From: Saccoglossus kowalevskii
Lineage: Eukaryota > Hemichordata > Enteropneusta > Harrimaniidae
Reading direction: 5' to 3'
Assembly: GCF_000003605.2 (NCBI RefSeq)
Contig: NW_003116462.1
Coordinates: 4,781-53,204, forward strand
DNA length: 48,424 bases
The notes below the pieces were generated by a model that was not told the origin of the DNA, made no database searches, and saw only the letters and a list, made by a program, of their open reading frames with translations. Shown here in pieces: positions 22,753-34,700 of this stretch. The position numbers and the translations under genes were made by a program. Position 1 is the first letter of the stretch. Each line of letters opens with the position of its first letter.

Positions 22753-25700
22753 ATGGAAGAGGAGCCTCAATTGTTGGAACAGCAAGAGCAGAATCAGTTA
22801 TCAGAAGGGGAGGAGCCAAAAGAAGAACAGCCTAAAGAATGTATACTTCGAGGGAAATCGCTCAAATCTGTTCCAGCCGAAGCATGGCAAGACAGGGACA
22901 TTTATAAGCTTAGTTTGCAGGGAAATAAACTTAAAGATTTACCTCCTCAACTCCGTCGCTTGAAAAATCTCCAAGAACTCATACTCTCATTTAATGCATT
23001 TGATAAATTCCCGCTAGTAGCATGTGATTTTCAAAACTTGCGCACTTTGTCGGTGAGCCGAAATCGGTTGAAAACGGTCTCATCACAGATATGTCAATTG
23101 ACTAATTTACAGGACCTGTGGCTGACCGGCAATGTTTTTGAAGAATTCCCGGAAGCATTGTGTTCGGTGGAGCTGGGAAACCTAGAGAAGTTGTATTTGT
23201 ATGATAACAAGATCGCTAATATTCCACAAGGAATAGCTCGTTTAAAAAAACTAAAAGTGTTGAATATCAATAACAATAAGGTCCGAGAAATCCCAGAAGC
23301 ATTCTACGAGCTAAAAAACCTGGAAAACTTCCATGCGAAGGGCAACAAGATTAAGAAGCTGCCTCCAAAGTTTGGCACTGAGCTTAATCAGATTAAGCTA
23401 CTGGAGCTTAATGGTAACCCACTTGTGATACCTTCGCTTGCCGTCTGTCAGCGTGGAATAAACGCCATCAAAGATTTTCAAGATAAAAAAAAAGCTGAGG
23501 CCGAGTCCACCCGCGCCGCCCTGCTTGCAAGACAGCAAGTTGACGGTGTAGCTCAGTTTAGGATGAATAACAACGATGAAAAGATCACAATCAATGGGAT
23601 ACCAAAATTAGTTGCAAATAAAGAAGATGTCTATTGCATTGATGGGATCCCAGCGTATCGAGTCGGAAGTTTGCCTCGAGGTTTGGCAGTCATTATAAAT
23701 AATCATCACTTCAAAACAGATCCATCATGCATAGATGAGAGCCGACAACTTCCTGACCGAGAGGGAACACAAATTGATAAAGGTAAGCTTATTTTCTTCC
23801 ACCATATATTAGCTGTAAACTGCTCATTTTGGGTTGCCACAATATATTCAATTTGAATATTTTTTCAAATTTTTACCCAACTTGGGAAAATGTTTTTTTT
23901 TGCAAGAAATTACGGTAAAATACTTTATTCTGGCTGGAATTCATTTTCGCTGAAAAAACTTTCAGGCGTTTTGTATGGAATTTATTTTCACTGATTTTTG
24001 ACGAGTTGAATGTAAAATATAGCAAAAAAGGTATATTCGCTGGGTTTTATTTTTACTGAATCATTACTTCAGAGAAAATAGCGAAAATTAATTCCAAGCC
24101 TAAATGAAGTATTGTACAGTATTCTTTGTTTATTTATTTTAAATTGCGGATCAAAATATAAATCTGAATGATTGTCTAATTACACTTGTTGTCAAATACA
24201 GTGAAAGGCAGAAAGTGTATCTTAGTTTTCTTTAAAAATATTAAATATTGATAATCAGCTTTCTCAGCTTTTTCAGCTAACTTATTAATATTCAAAATGA
24301 AGTGCTGACTGATTGGATGGTGTTGAACTAACTCATTAATATTCAAAAGGAAGTGCTGGCTTATTGGATGGTGTTGAACTAACTCATTAATATTCAAAAT
24401 AAAGTGCTGGCTGATTGGATGGTGTTGAACTAACTCATTAATATTCAAAAGGAAGTGCTGGCTTATTGGATGGTGTTGAACTAACTCATTAATATTCAAA
24501 ATAAAGTGCTGGCTGATTGGATGGTGTTGAACTAACTCATTAATATTCAAAATAAAGTGCTGGCTGATTGGATGGTGTTGAACTAACTCATTAATATTCA
24601 AAAGGAAGTGCTGGCTTATTGGATGGTGTTGAACTAACTCATTAATATTCAAAATAAAGTTCTGGCTGATTGGATGGTGTTGAACTAACTCATTAATATT
24701 CAAAATGAAGTGCTGGCTGATTGGATGATGTTGAACTAACTCATTAATATTCAAAATGAAGTGCTGGCTGATTGGATGGTGTTGAACTAACTCATTAATA
24801 TTCAAAATGAAGTGCTGGCTTATTGGATTGTGTTGAACTAACTCATTAATATTGATTAGAATTAACCCATGATGATGTTACAATACCATTTCTTGATTAT
24901 TATAAAACCCCAACCAAACAACTGAATAAATCTAAATTTGGAATTAACAAATATATTTATGTTTTAATACAACTCATACCACTGAATTTTAGTTTGTGTT
25001 TTCAACTGACAAATCAAACATATCATCATCCATTCAAATAAAACTTTAAACAAGGTTTAGCTCTGCAACAAATCTCTCAATTCAAAAACTGAAGTGATCA
25101 GTTAAATTCAGTATTCAAATGACATCATTTACTATAGTAACCCTAGCAATTATGTTTACAAAGTNNNNNNNNNNNNNNNNNNNNNNNNNNNNNNNNNNNN
25201 NNNNNNNNNNNNNNNNNNNNNNNNNNNNNNNNNNNNNNNNNNNNNNNNNNNNNNNNNNNNNNNNNNNNNNNNNNNNNNNNNNNNNNNNNNNNNNNNNNNN
25301 NNNNNNNNNNNNNNNNNNNNNNNNNNNNNNNNNNNNNNNNNNNNNNNNNNNNNNNNNNNNNNNNNNNNNNNNNNNNNNNNNNNNNNNNNNNNNNNNNNNN
25401 NNNNNNNNNNNNNNNNNNNNNNNNNNNNNNNNNNNNNNNNNNNNNNNNNNNNNNNNNNNNNNNNNNNNNNNNNNNNNNNNNNNNNNNNNNNNNNNNNNNN
25501 NNNNNNNNNNNNNNNNNNNNNNNNNNNNNNNNNNNNNNNNNNNNNNNNNNNNNNNNNNNNNNNNNNNNNNNNNNNNNNNNNNNNNNNNNNNNNNNNNNNN
25601 NNNNNNNNNNNNNNNNNNNNNNNNNNNNNNNNNNNNNNNNNNNNNNNNNNNNNNNNNNNNNNNNNNNNNNNNNNNNNNNNNNNNNNNNNNNNNNNNNNNN

Positions 25701-28700
25701 NNNNNNNNNNNNNNNNNNNNNNNNNNNNNNNNNNNNNNNNNNNNNNNNNNNNNNNNNNNNNNNNNNNNNNNNNNNNNNNNNNNNNNNNNNNNNNNNNNNN
25801 NNNNNNNNNNNNNNNNNNNNNNNNNNNNNNNNNNNNNNNNNNNNNNNNNNNNNNNAAATAGTTCTTCAAAAAGTTTGAAAAATTCACCATTCATTTTGTG
25901 GAACAATTGTATAATTTATATGCATGAACTTGGACCATGCACAAATTTTGGTGCAAAATTTCTTACTTTTTGTTTTCTAAATATTTTTTTCTTCATGTAA
26001 TTTTTGACCAAATGAATGGTCTTACTATTGCCTAATAAAGGTTTTTTTATTACGGAAAATTTATTTTAGTTTACTCTCTAAAAAATGACAAAAGTTAAAT
26101 TTTTCTTTCAAAACTTTAACCTAAGAGAATGCTACAAATTTTGAGTCACAAATGTTTGCCAAAGTGGTGTTTGTTTGGTTGCCTATAACCCTGTAATTAC
26201 TATGCTGACCTATCAATTTTTACCTGTCATTTTTATTCTCTGTATCAAACTATTACAAATATTAAGAAATTCAAAATTAATGCTTAAATCATCACAGTCA
26301 TTATGCAGTGTGTGTTTAAATTACATATAAAAAAAACAAAAATGTCATACGCTCATTACGTACGTTGTATGGGACCCATATTGAACATGACATGGAGTGA
26401 CGTTTCTGATTCTTCAATTCATGCGTTAATTCTTGCCCACTTACAAACTGTAGTGTCTCTTGGGTTACCTCCATCTTAGGAAAACAATGGCATCATTTCT
26501 TTGCACAAGTCATACTGGGCTTGGCCGGGTGTGAGGCGTTGCCCTGAAAGGAGGCATTTTTTTGTCCCTGCTGTGCTTTTATGAAGCATACAATTGTAGG
26601 CGCTAAGAGGTGTTTGCTATGCTGAGCTGCTGGATTCTATTCAGTACAGTATGCCATAGGGTACCAGTGAATGAAACTCAATCACACTCAATAAGATCGC
26701 AATTCAAGAGGTGAACAAACTTATTTCAGTTGTCAATTAAACCTTGTTGATCACAAAATGTCAAAAATATATCTGATACTACCCGATAAATGATGTATAA
26801 TGTTCTCCAGTAGAATACCACATTGTTTTAGAAAATTTTGCGATTGTTGATTTAATAAGACGTTAGAGTAAAATTCACTAAAAGGGTCTGTGACTAAGTA
26901 CCCTAATGAAATGTACACTGTTACGAATTGCCCTGAAATTTACAAGGGGCTATACCTATCATCAACATCATGGTAATTAAGGACCGGCAGGAATTTTTAT
27001 TTTTTGACTGCAGTGAACATAGAGTTATATTAAATTTCAAATTTTGGTGTGCTGTGGTTGTGTTATTAATTAAAATTGAAACGCACATGAGTGAATTGAA
27101 TACACTTTGCTTGCGAAACTATATAATGTAAATGTGGTTGTGTTTACTGTTATTAATTCAGCTAAATTTGTATTCAGAATTAAAACACATAATTGTGATC
27201 TGTTTTTAAATACACCTAACTTGAAAAACTATATAACTTGAGAGTGGCTGTGTTTACTGTGATTAATTCAGCTAAATTTTAATTTAAAATTAAAACACAA
27301 TATGTGATCTGTTTTAAAGAAATACACTTTACTTGAAAAACTATATAACTTGAGAGTGGCTGTGTTCACTGTGATTAATTCAGCTAAATTTTAATTTAAA
27401 ATTAAAACACAATATGTGATCTGTTTTAAAGAAATACACTTTACTTGAAAAACTATATAACTTGAAAGTGGTTTTGTTTACTGTGATTAATTCAGCTAAA
27501 TTCAGGAAGGGACATTTATGTAGCCTATAATCTCATTGAATTTATGGTCTGGAGTTAAACACAGTAGGTGGTTCCTGATCATCATATGTCGATCCTTATG
27601 GTATTTGTGATAGATGTACATATGGACCACACAGCTTACTCACTTAAAAGAAAAAAACCTAATGAGAGATAACAGCTCGAATATCAACGAAAAAACATTT
27701 TGCATTGTGCAAACCTTTGTATTTCTATTTTCATGTGCATCCAAGGTAAACAAAAGAAGTGTTTGATTGTGATGTAAATTTGATTTACATTTTCCAATTA
27801 GGGAAGACTGTAACAGTTTTGATCACGTTCGTATAGCAGATGTACCGTATTATAATTCGTTATGTCATTAAAATTTATACACAATGTAAAAGTCGCAACT
27901 ATATTATTACATTATATCTCTAAACAAATTCTTCCTCTTGCTGTAATAGATTTTTTTGGACAATGATACGATGAATTGAACCCATGGAAGGGAATCAAAT
28001 TAAATTATATAAAATTGCTTCATCAACAAAAACATTAATTTAAAAACTCGTCCAATTAGCAGATTTTCACAAAATTCTGTAGCAGTGAAATTTTCACAAA
28101 AGATTTGTCTCTGGCTCCTACGTCAACAACTCATCAAATTGTGCAAATCTCGGAAAATAGAAATTTAACAATTTAAATATCTCTGTAGCCAAGAGGTACC
28201 GTATTTGCTCAATTAGAAGCGCATCTCCAATAGAAGTTCCTATAAAACAAAAATCACATTTTATACAGTAAATCATTAAATTGAAACACTTGTATAATTA
28301 ATGTAAACACATGCGTTACTAATAAAGCAAGTATGGTATGTGAATTCAGGCTTTAAACCACATCTTTAATGTTACCTCAATGCATGTGTGTGTTGATTTG
28401 TGTAACCATGTAGGTGAATTGCTGAATAAAATGATAAAATACTGGTTATACTAATTATCACTTGACTCGAATTAAATTGCACCAATTTACTAATTGAGTG
28501 AGTGATTTATTCTTCTGTTCTATGTGACATGTTGCATTAATGGTAACTAATAGCTGTGTGTGGTAATAAATTTGTTTTATTGTCTTGAGATAAAGGTTCA
28601 TACTTGGGTGATATAATACCCCTTAGCAATGTGTAAATAAACATCACCCCATTAGGGAAAATTTACCTACCCTTCTGCATTGCAGAAATGTACATTGTAT

Positions 28701-31700
28701 TATTGTTGCCATGGAAACCAACATTCGTTATTTTTGTCATGTTTTTCTTTGTATCTATTACATGAGATGACATATTTTTTTCGTGAATAAAAAAGACGTA
28801 ATCTGAGCATGCAACCGCAAATTTAGATTTGAGTTATCAGACATTTTGCATTTTGTTACAATTTTGTTTTGTCCCAATTTGGAATACCGTTGCATTTTAA
28901 GACATTGAAGAATTTTGAGTCATGCTGAAAATCCTTTGGAAATTGCTTCCCAGCATCAACATTTTACATTTTTTCTTCTAAATCATTTTTTCAAGATGGT
29001 GGTTAATCATAGTTGTCTTAGTAACCATATGTAAATGTGAATTACTCCTAGTACTAAATTGTTTTGTACTCGTAAGACAGTCAAAATAAAATCTAGTTCA
29101 TAGCATAGTTTTCCTTACACAGACAAGTACCAGCATTATGGCTGCCTATATATAGAGCCATCAGAATACCGATTTTACTTACTTTACCTAACCTTTTCAC
29201 CACCAGACTTTCTTGCCCAAATTTTTCTGCACTTTTTTCTTACATTCTTGAAATGAACCTTAATTTTGGAGCCAACTGACAAAATTTGAGTCAATTTTCG
29301 GTTTTCACTCCAAAAAATTGGCTAATCTTCTGAAAGAAAGTGAAGACTATAAACAGGACTATTTTGTGAATTTTTGATGAAAAGAGGGAACTGGTGGTGA
29401 AAAGGTTAATGCCATACACTATAGCTAAAGAAGGGGATATCTTAAATTGACCCCACCTCTCCAAATGTGTGTTGCTGGGAAGAAAGTGAGTTCACTTTAA
29501 GTATTAACAAGTATCTGTCACAATATATACTAATAATAAAATAACAAAGAAGTTAAAGTTTTTATGTCGTGATCATGTATTATATCGGCGTATGTATCCG
29601 GGCATGTTTGAATGACCTGGGATTAAGCAGTCCTTCATTTTCACCGACCTGGGTCATTATCATAAATGGCAAAAGATTACAATGAGCATGTGTAATGAGT
29701 TGGAGAGGTACACTCTAGATCATCCTAGCTACCAATGCAAGATGTAATCCCATGTCAGATAACGTGCAGCATATTCACCGTACTAGCTTACGTAAAAGCC
29801 CTCTTAACAAGTTATCGGTAGTACTATCACATAGTAAGCATGGTGTGCGACATTCATCCAAACAACCCATTCAACCCCATCCTGTTTCTTCTAAATAATA
29901 TTTGTCTTTCTAAAATAGAAGTTTTGATGAGAATGCATAATGACTGAAAAATGATAATTTTATAATATACAATTTTCCGATTGCGGTTAATTTTTACATC
30001 AGTGACTTCAATACGTATTTTAGACATATATGTAGTTGTGATTTTACCAAAGAGAGCTTACTTGTCTTGTATTTAAAGGGCGGTGGTCGTTGCGCTGCAC
30101 ATGTGCGACATTTGTGTGGATAAACATTGATTTTCCCACAATCCAATGCACTCTTCTAATGGAAATCATAAGTCTGAGGTTTGGCCTAGGGGCAACTTGC
30201 ACTAATTACCGCCGATGACCTATTCGATACCATCCAATCCTCAAAAAATATTTAATTAAAGCTTGGTAACGTCTCAATTTGTACTTGACTTTTAAAAAAT
30301 GGCGCGCATTTGCTTTCAATTTTTTGTAATTGTGTTCTTTTTAAGCTAGCTGGTTTCCCTTATTCATTTCCAGTCGATTAAAATTACACACTGTTGTAAT
30401 CTTACATCACATATTAAATTTTGTTGACTCTCAGTTTATTTTTACCTCTTTATTCAACACGTTACTATTATTTTTAAATTATTATATCACTGCATTCAAT
30501 CTCTAATGTCATAGAATGAATACTACATGTACCTAGTATTACTGTTATTTCTAAACATTGAATTGCTTTCCACCTGTCAATCAAAAATTTCGTCAACATA
30601 ATGTTTTGTTCATTTACAACAAAAATAACAATTACAATTATGTTTTCCATATTAATAAAATTATGTTTTCCATATCAACAAAATTATGTTTTCAATATTA
30701 ATAAAATTATGTTTTCCATATTTATAAAATTATGTTTTCCATATTAATAAAATAGTGAATAATACGTAGATGAACGAAGTTAGTCAATAGTCTATGTGCA
30801 TCGCTTATTTTCTTTTATGTGCATTCAACTCACTATTAATGACTGTCTGAGACCGGCAAGATCGTATATCCAATCACAATAATTCGTGATTTGTTCTAGA
30901 TTCATTCATGAAGAAGGTTTTTGTAATTTTTATACAAATTTAATAAGATAACAAAGTGCAGATCAACAATTAGGTTTTGATAAATTAAATTCTAAGTTTA
31001 AAAAGATTTAAAATTTAATTAAAAAGCTTCAAATATATGATTGAAGGTATGTGTTTAGAGTAGCAGCCGCATGTCTCACATGTTTCCATGGCAACAGCAT
31101 TCAGACATCATCAGCAATTCGTCTTCACTTCTAATTTTCATTGCAGTTTTTTTGTCACACATACTAGTTCAGCCAGCTGTAATTTTGCCTATCTAAATTT
31201 CAGTGCAACATTTTTCACAAGAATAATTTATATATATATATTTTTGTTTATATTTTAATCAAGACCTGTACACAATGAAATTATTGAAAATTACAAACAA
31301 TTTTGCGCAATTTTTTGAGTAGGAAATAGTATGATTATTTATGATTGATTTACGAATACCGGTAAGTTTTGGGGGAATTTGATCTCAAATCAAATCCAAC
31401 ACCTGAGATATAATCAATAAAATACACTGTAAACCATTCAATCTTTGCTGCCAAAAATTTTATCGCATTTATTGAAGCATATTTTTTGTGAAAGTCAATG
31501 ACATAAAACCCCAGACAAATTTTCACCGCTAAAACACTTTTTACTGATTCACAAAATTTTCGCTCACAAAATTAATGGTTAACAATTGATTACTGTAAAA
31601 CACGTCATTTTAGCTAATTTAGCTAACTTGTAATTTTGCTAATTCAAGATGTCGCTAATTTAGAATAAAGTATATTCTCACAATGAGATTGTTGGCATTT

Positions 31701-34700
31701 TAGCTAAATTAAGATTTAGTTAATTCATGCATGGAGTCAAATTTGCTAAAATGGCATGGAGCTATTTCAATGTTTTTTAAGGTAGTTAAGTCAGAACACC
31801 TGTGGAATTGGATCAAGGGTTGACATTTGATTTCCCATGACATTGTCCAAAGAAACAAAATATTAATGTACATGTATTAATTAAATTAACCTATAAAATA
31901 GAGATTTCATAATGTTGTCAGATTTCACAACCCTATGCTAATAAAGGTCACAGTCTCAACCATGAAATTGGCGCCAAATCAACTCTGGCCTTATTGATTC
32001 ATTTCAATAGTGTTGATCAGCAGAGATATAATAGATAACCAGTCGAGTGTTTTGATGACAATGAACACCAGCTGCGGCTCTATTTTCAAGGCATTGAGAC
32101 ATTGACAATGGCGTTTCAATTACACCGAACAGTTGCCATGCTCCCTCGAAGCTGACCACAGCTACTCTGTGCTGATATCGCATTTCTACAAAAGCAGCTT
32201 AAACACCTAACTGTTTGTGTGTAGCAACTAGTATTGGGAAAGATGACCTTTGATGAACTGTTTAGTGATTACAGAGTTCACAGGGTGTCCCAAATACAAT
32301 AGGACATTATTATTGTTTGTCTTTTCTTTTTAAATGCTTATAAATGCTGTAAAAGCATTAAATTTCACACTGGTATTTATTATCACCATTTTGATCATTT
32401 AAGATTCAAATTCACAAATTTCCAGGCAAACTCATTGTAACCTTGATTACTATTCACATGACTTTAATTAAATAAATTTGATTTAATTTATCTGCGGAAA
32501 ATAGGAAATTGAAAAAACAGTGAAACATTAATGATGTTACAGTTTGTTTGAAAATATCTTTATTTATATCAAAGAATGTTTCTAATTTATTTATTTATTT
32601 TCTGTAATGAGATCTTGTTTCACAAACTCTCATGAATACAGTGAATAAGACGTATGTACTGTAATGAACTGTTTCCAAATATCCTAAGGGGGTTTTAGAC
32701 CACTATACAAATAACCAGTGTTAGAGTAAACAAGTTCTAAGTCAAAAATGTATCAATGTCTTCATTGTTGTTGAACTGTTCATAATGACTATTCAGAAAA
32801 TAAATTACTTTCAATTCTGTTAATCAAGAACAATTAAGAACTTTCTTGCTGCTTTTAATACACTATCATCAGTGATTATTGGTTTGAAATAGGTTTGAAC
32901 TACATTACTCTGAAGTGTGTATGCATAGCTAGCAACACAATGAACAACCACTCCCTGTACTCAACAGTACATTAAGTCTGCCCAAAAGTTTATAAAATCT
33001 TGCCTACTGTAAAATACTTTATTTTCGCTTGCAACTTCTTTTTCGCTGAAAGAATGATATAGTCCAGCTAATATTCCTTTTTTCCTATATTTTACATTCA
33101 ACTTGTCAACAATCAGTAAAATAAATTCCATACAAAACACCCAAAAAGTCTTTTCAATGAAAATTAATTCCAGCTAAAATAATGTATCTTACAGTATGTT
33201 GACCCAGAATAAAGTTCCACTGACCTTTATTACCTATACTGAATGCCCCAATTCCAACCTAGCACAGTTTGAGATTAGCCTAGAATCAGGAGCTCTTACA
33301 ATAAGGTATTGATTTCAAAAACCAGTGTCTAGTAACAAATATGAATGCAGTAGTAGGATTGCCTGTATTGATAGCTGTTAACACCAGTAGTCATATAATA
33401 GATTACGTTATTCAATGTTGCAAGTGTTGAAATGTATTGCCTATTGTGTGGGTGACAGTATTAAAATCAAAGGAAAAAGAAAATGTTTTTTAAAACGTTA
33501 TAGTCGCCGGGCATGACTGCGTAAATGTGAGTCCCATGCAACATGTAAAGAACATTGTTTGTTTACAATACTCACAATTCAATCACATGTGAAGACAACA
33601 AGTATTTTAATAGAAGCATTGTGTTAGGTAATAATTGTAGAATTTAAGTTCCGTCAGAAGAAAATGTTTTTATGTTTTGTAAATGAACCAGTTTAAAAGA
33701 CTTTTATTTGAATTTTATCTGATCTTTGACATAGGAATGTTGTCCATGCTTTTGTTTACAAGTAGGATAGCTATATAGTAAAGCAAATCAGTAAAATATT
33801 ACCCTGGGAGTTTAAACAGTTTTATTAACTTTACATTATATATCAAAAGACTCCCTAGGCCAGTGAGGAAACCTTGCAAAGGTATATATTGAAGTAAAGG
33901 TAAACCTTGCTGAGAAAAAATAAAAGTACATGTCTATACCTGTATGTGAACAAATTTGAGTTAAATTTTTTCCACATCCTCAGATTTTGCCAAGGGTTGA
34001 TTATTCAACTGATTTAATTCCTTGATACATAAAATCTGTTATTATAATTAATTTATGCACCAATATGGGTGTGTATTTATATTATTACCCACAGCTCACT
34101 GCAGTCAGTTCAAAAAAAGAATTAACTTAATAGGTTTCACCATATAGAATTTGGATCTGATTTGTGTAAATGTCATGTTTGGTCGTTGATATATCGAGAC
34201 TTATTATTCCACTGTAAATAATGTGTCTGAACTTTTCATTCATAATGGTGTAATGCATCAGTAAGGTTGCCATAACAACTATAGAAATATATTCCTTGTG
34301 TTGTTTTCTTTCCATCGCCATCCAAGTGAATCTTACAGAGTCTCAATTAGGTCCTGACAAATAAATCACAATCTCAACATATAATTCAGTACCAGGTGGT
34401 GATGTTATTATCAACTGTCTCAAAAATGTCACACTGTATTTGGGAATTTTCTAGAGATCTCTTTGATGATAGAATTTTTCAACCAATCAGAGTCTACTTT
34501 ACTAAAATAAAACTTCATTGTCCTGCTCACATTTTTTTTTTATTCCAGGTCATGATTGGCTGTAAATAAACCGATTTTGAGTTCATGTTATTGCAGTGTA
34601 AACACAGTATGGTGTTAGATTTCTCAATTTGCCAACAGGAGAAACAGTTTTGATAGAGGGAATACAATGTTAATAATATTTAGTATACACTTTGTAATCA

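Noticed and set aside
24176-24805. 209-codon minus-strand frame with a 17-residue repeat
   Set aside because: It is a by-product of the 51-bp tandem array, whose length is a multiple of three. It lies inside an intron and has no non-repeat domain.
25115-26000. Open frames of 240-290 codons crossing the N block
   Set aside because: They exist only because N codons contain no stops. The flanking codons show no domain.
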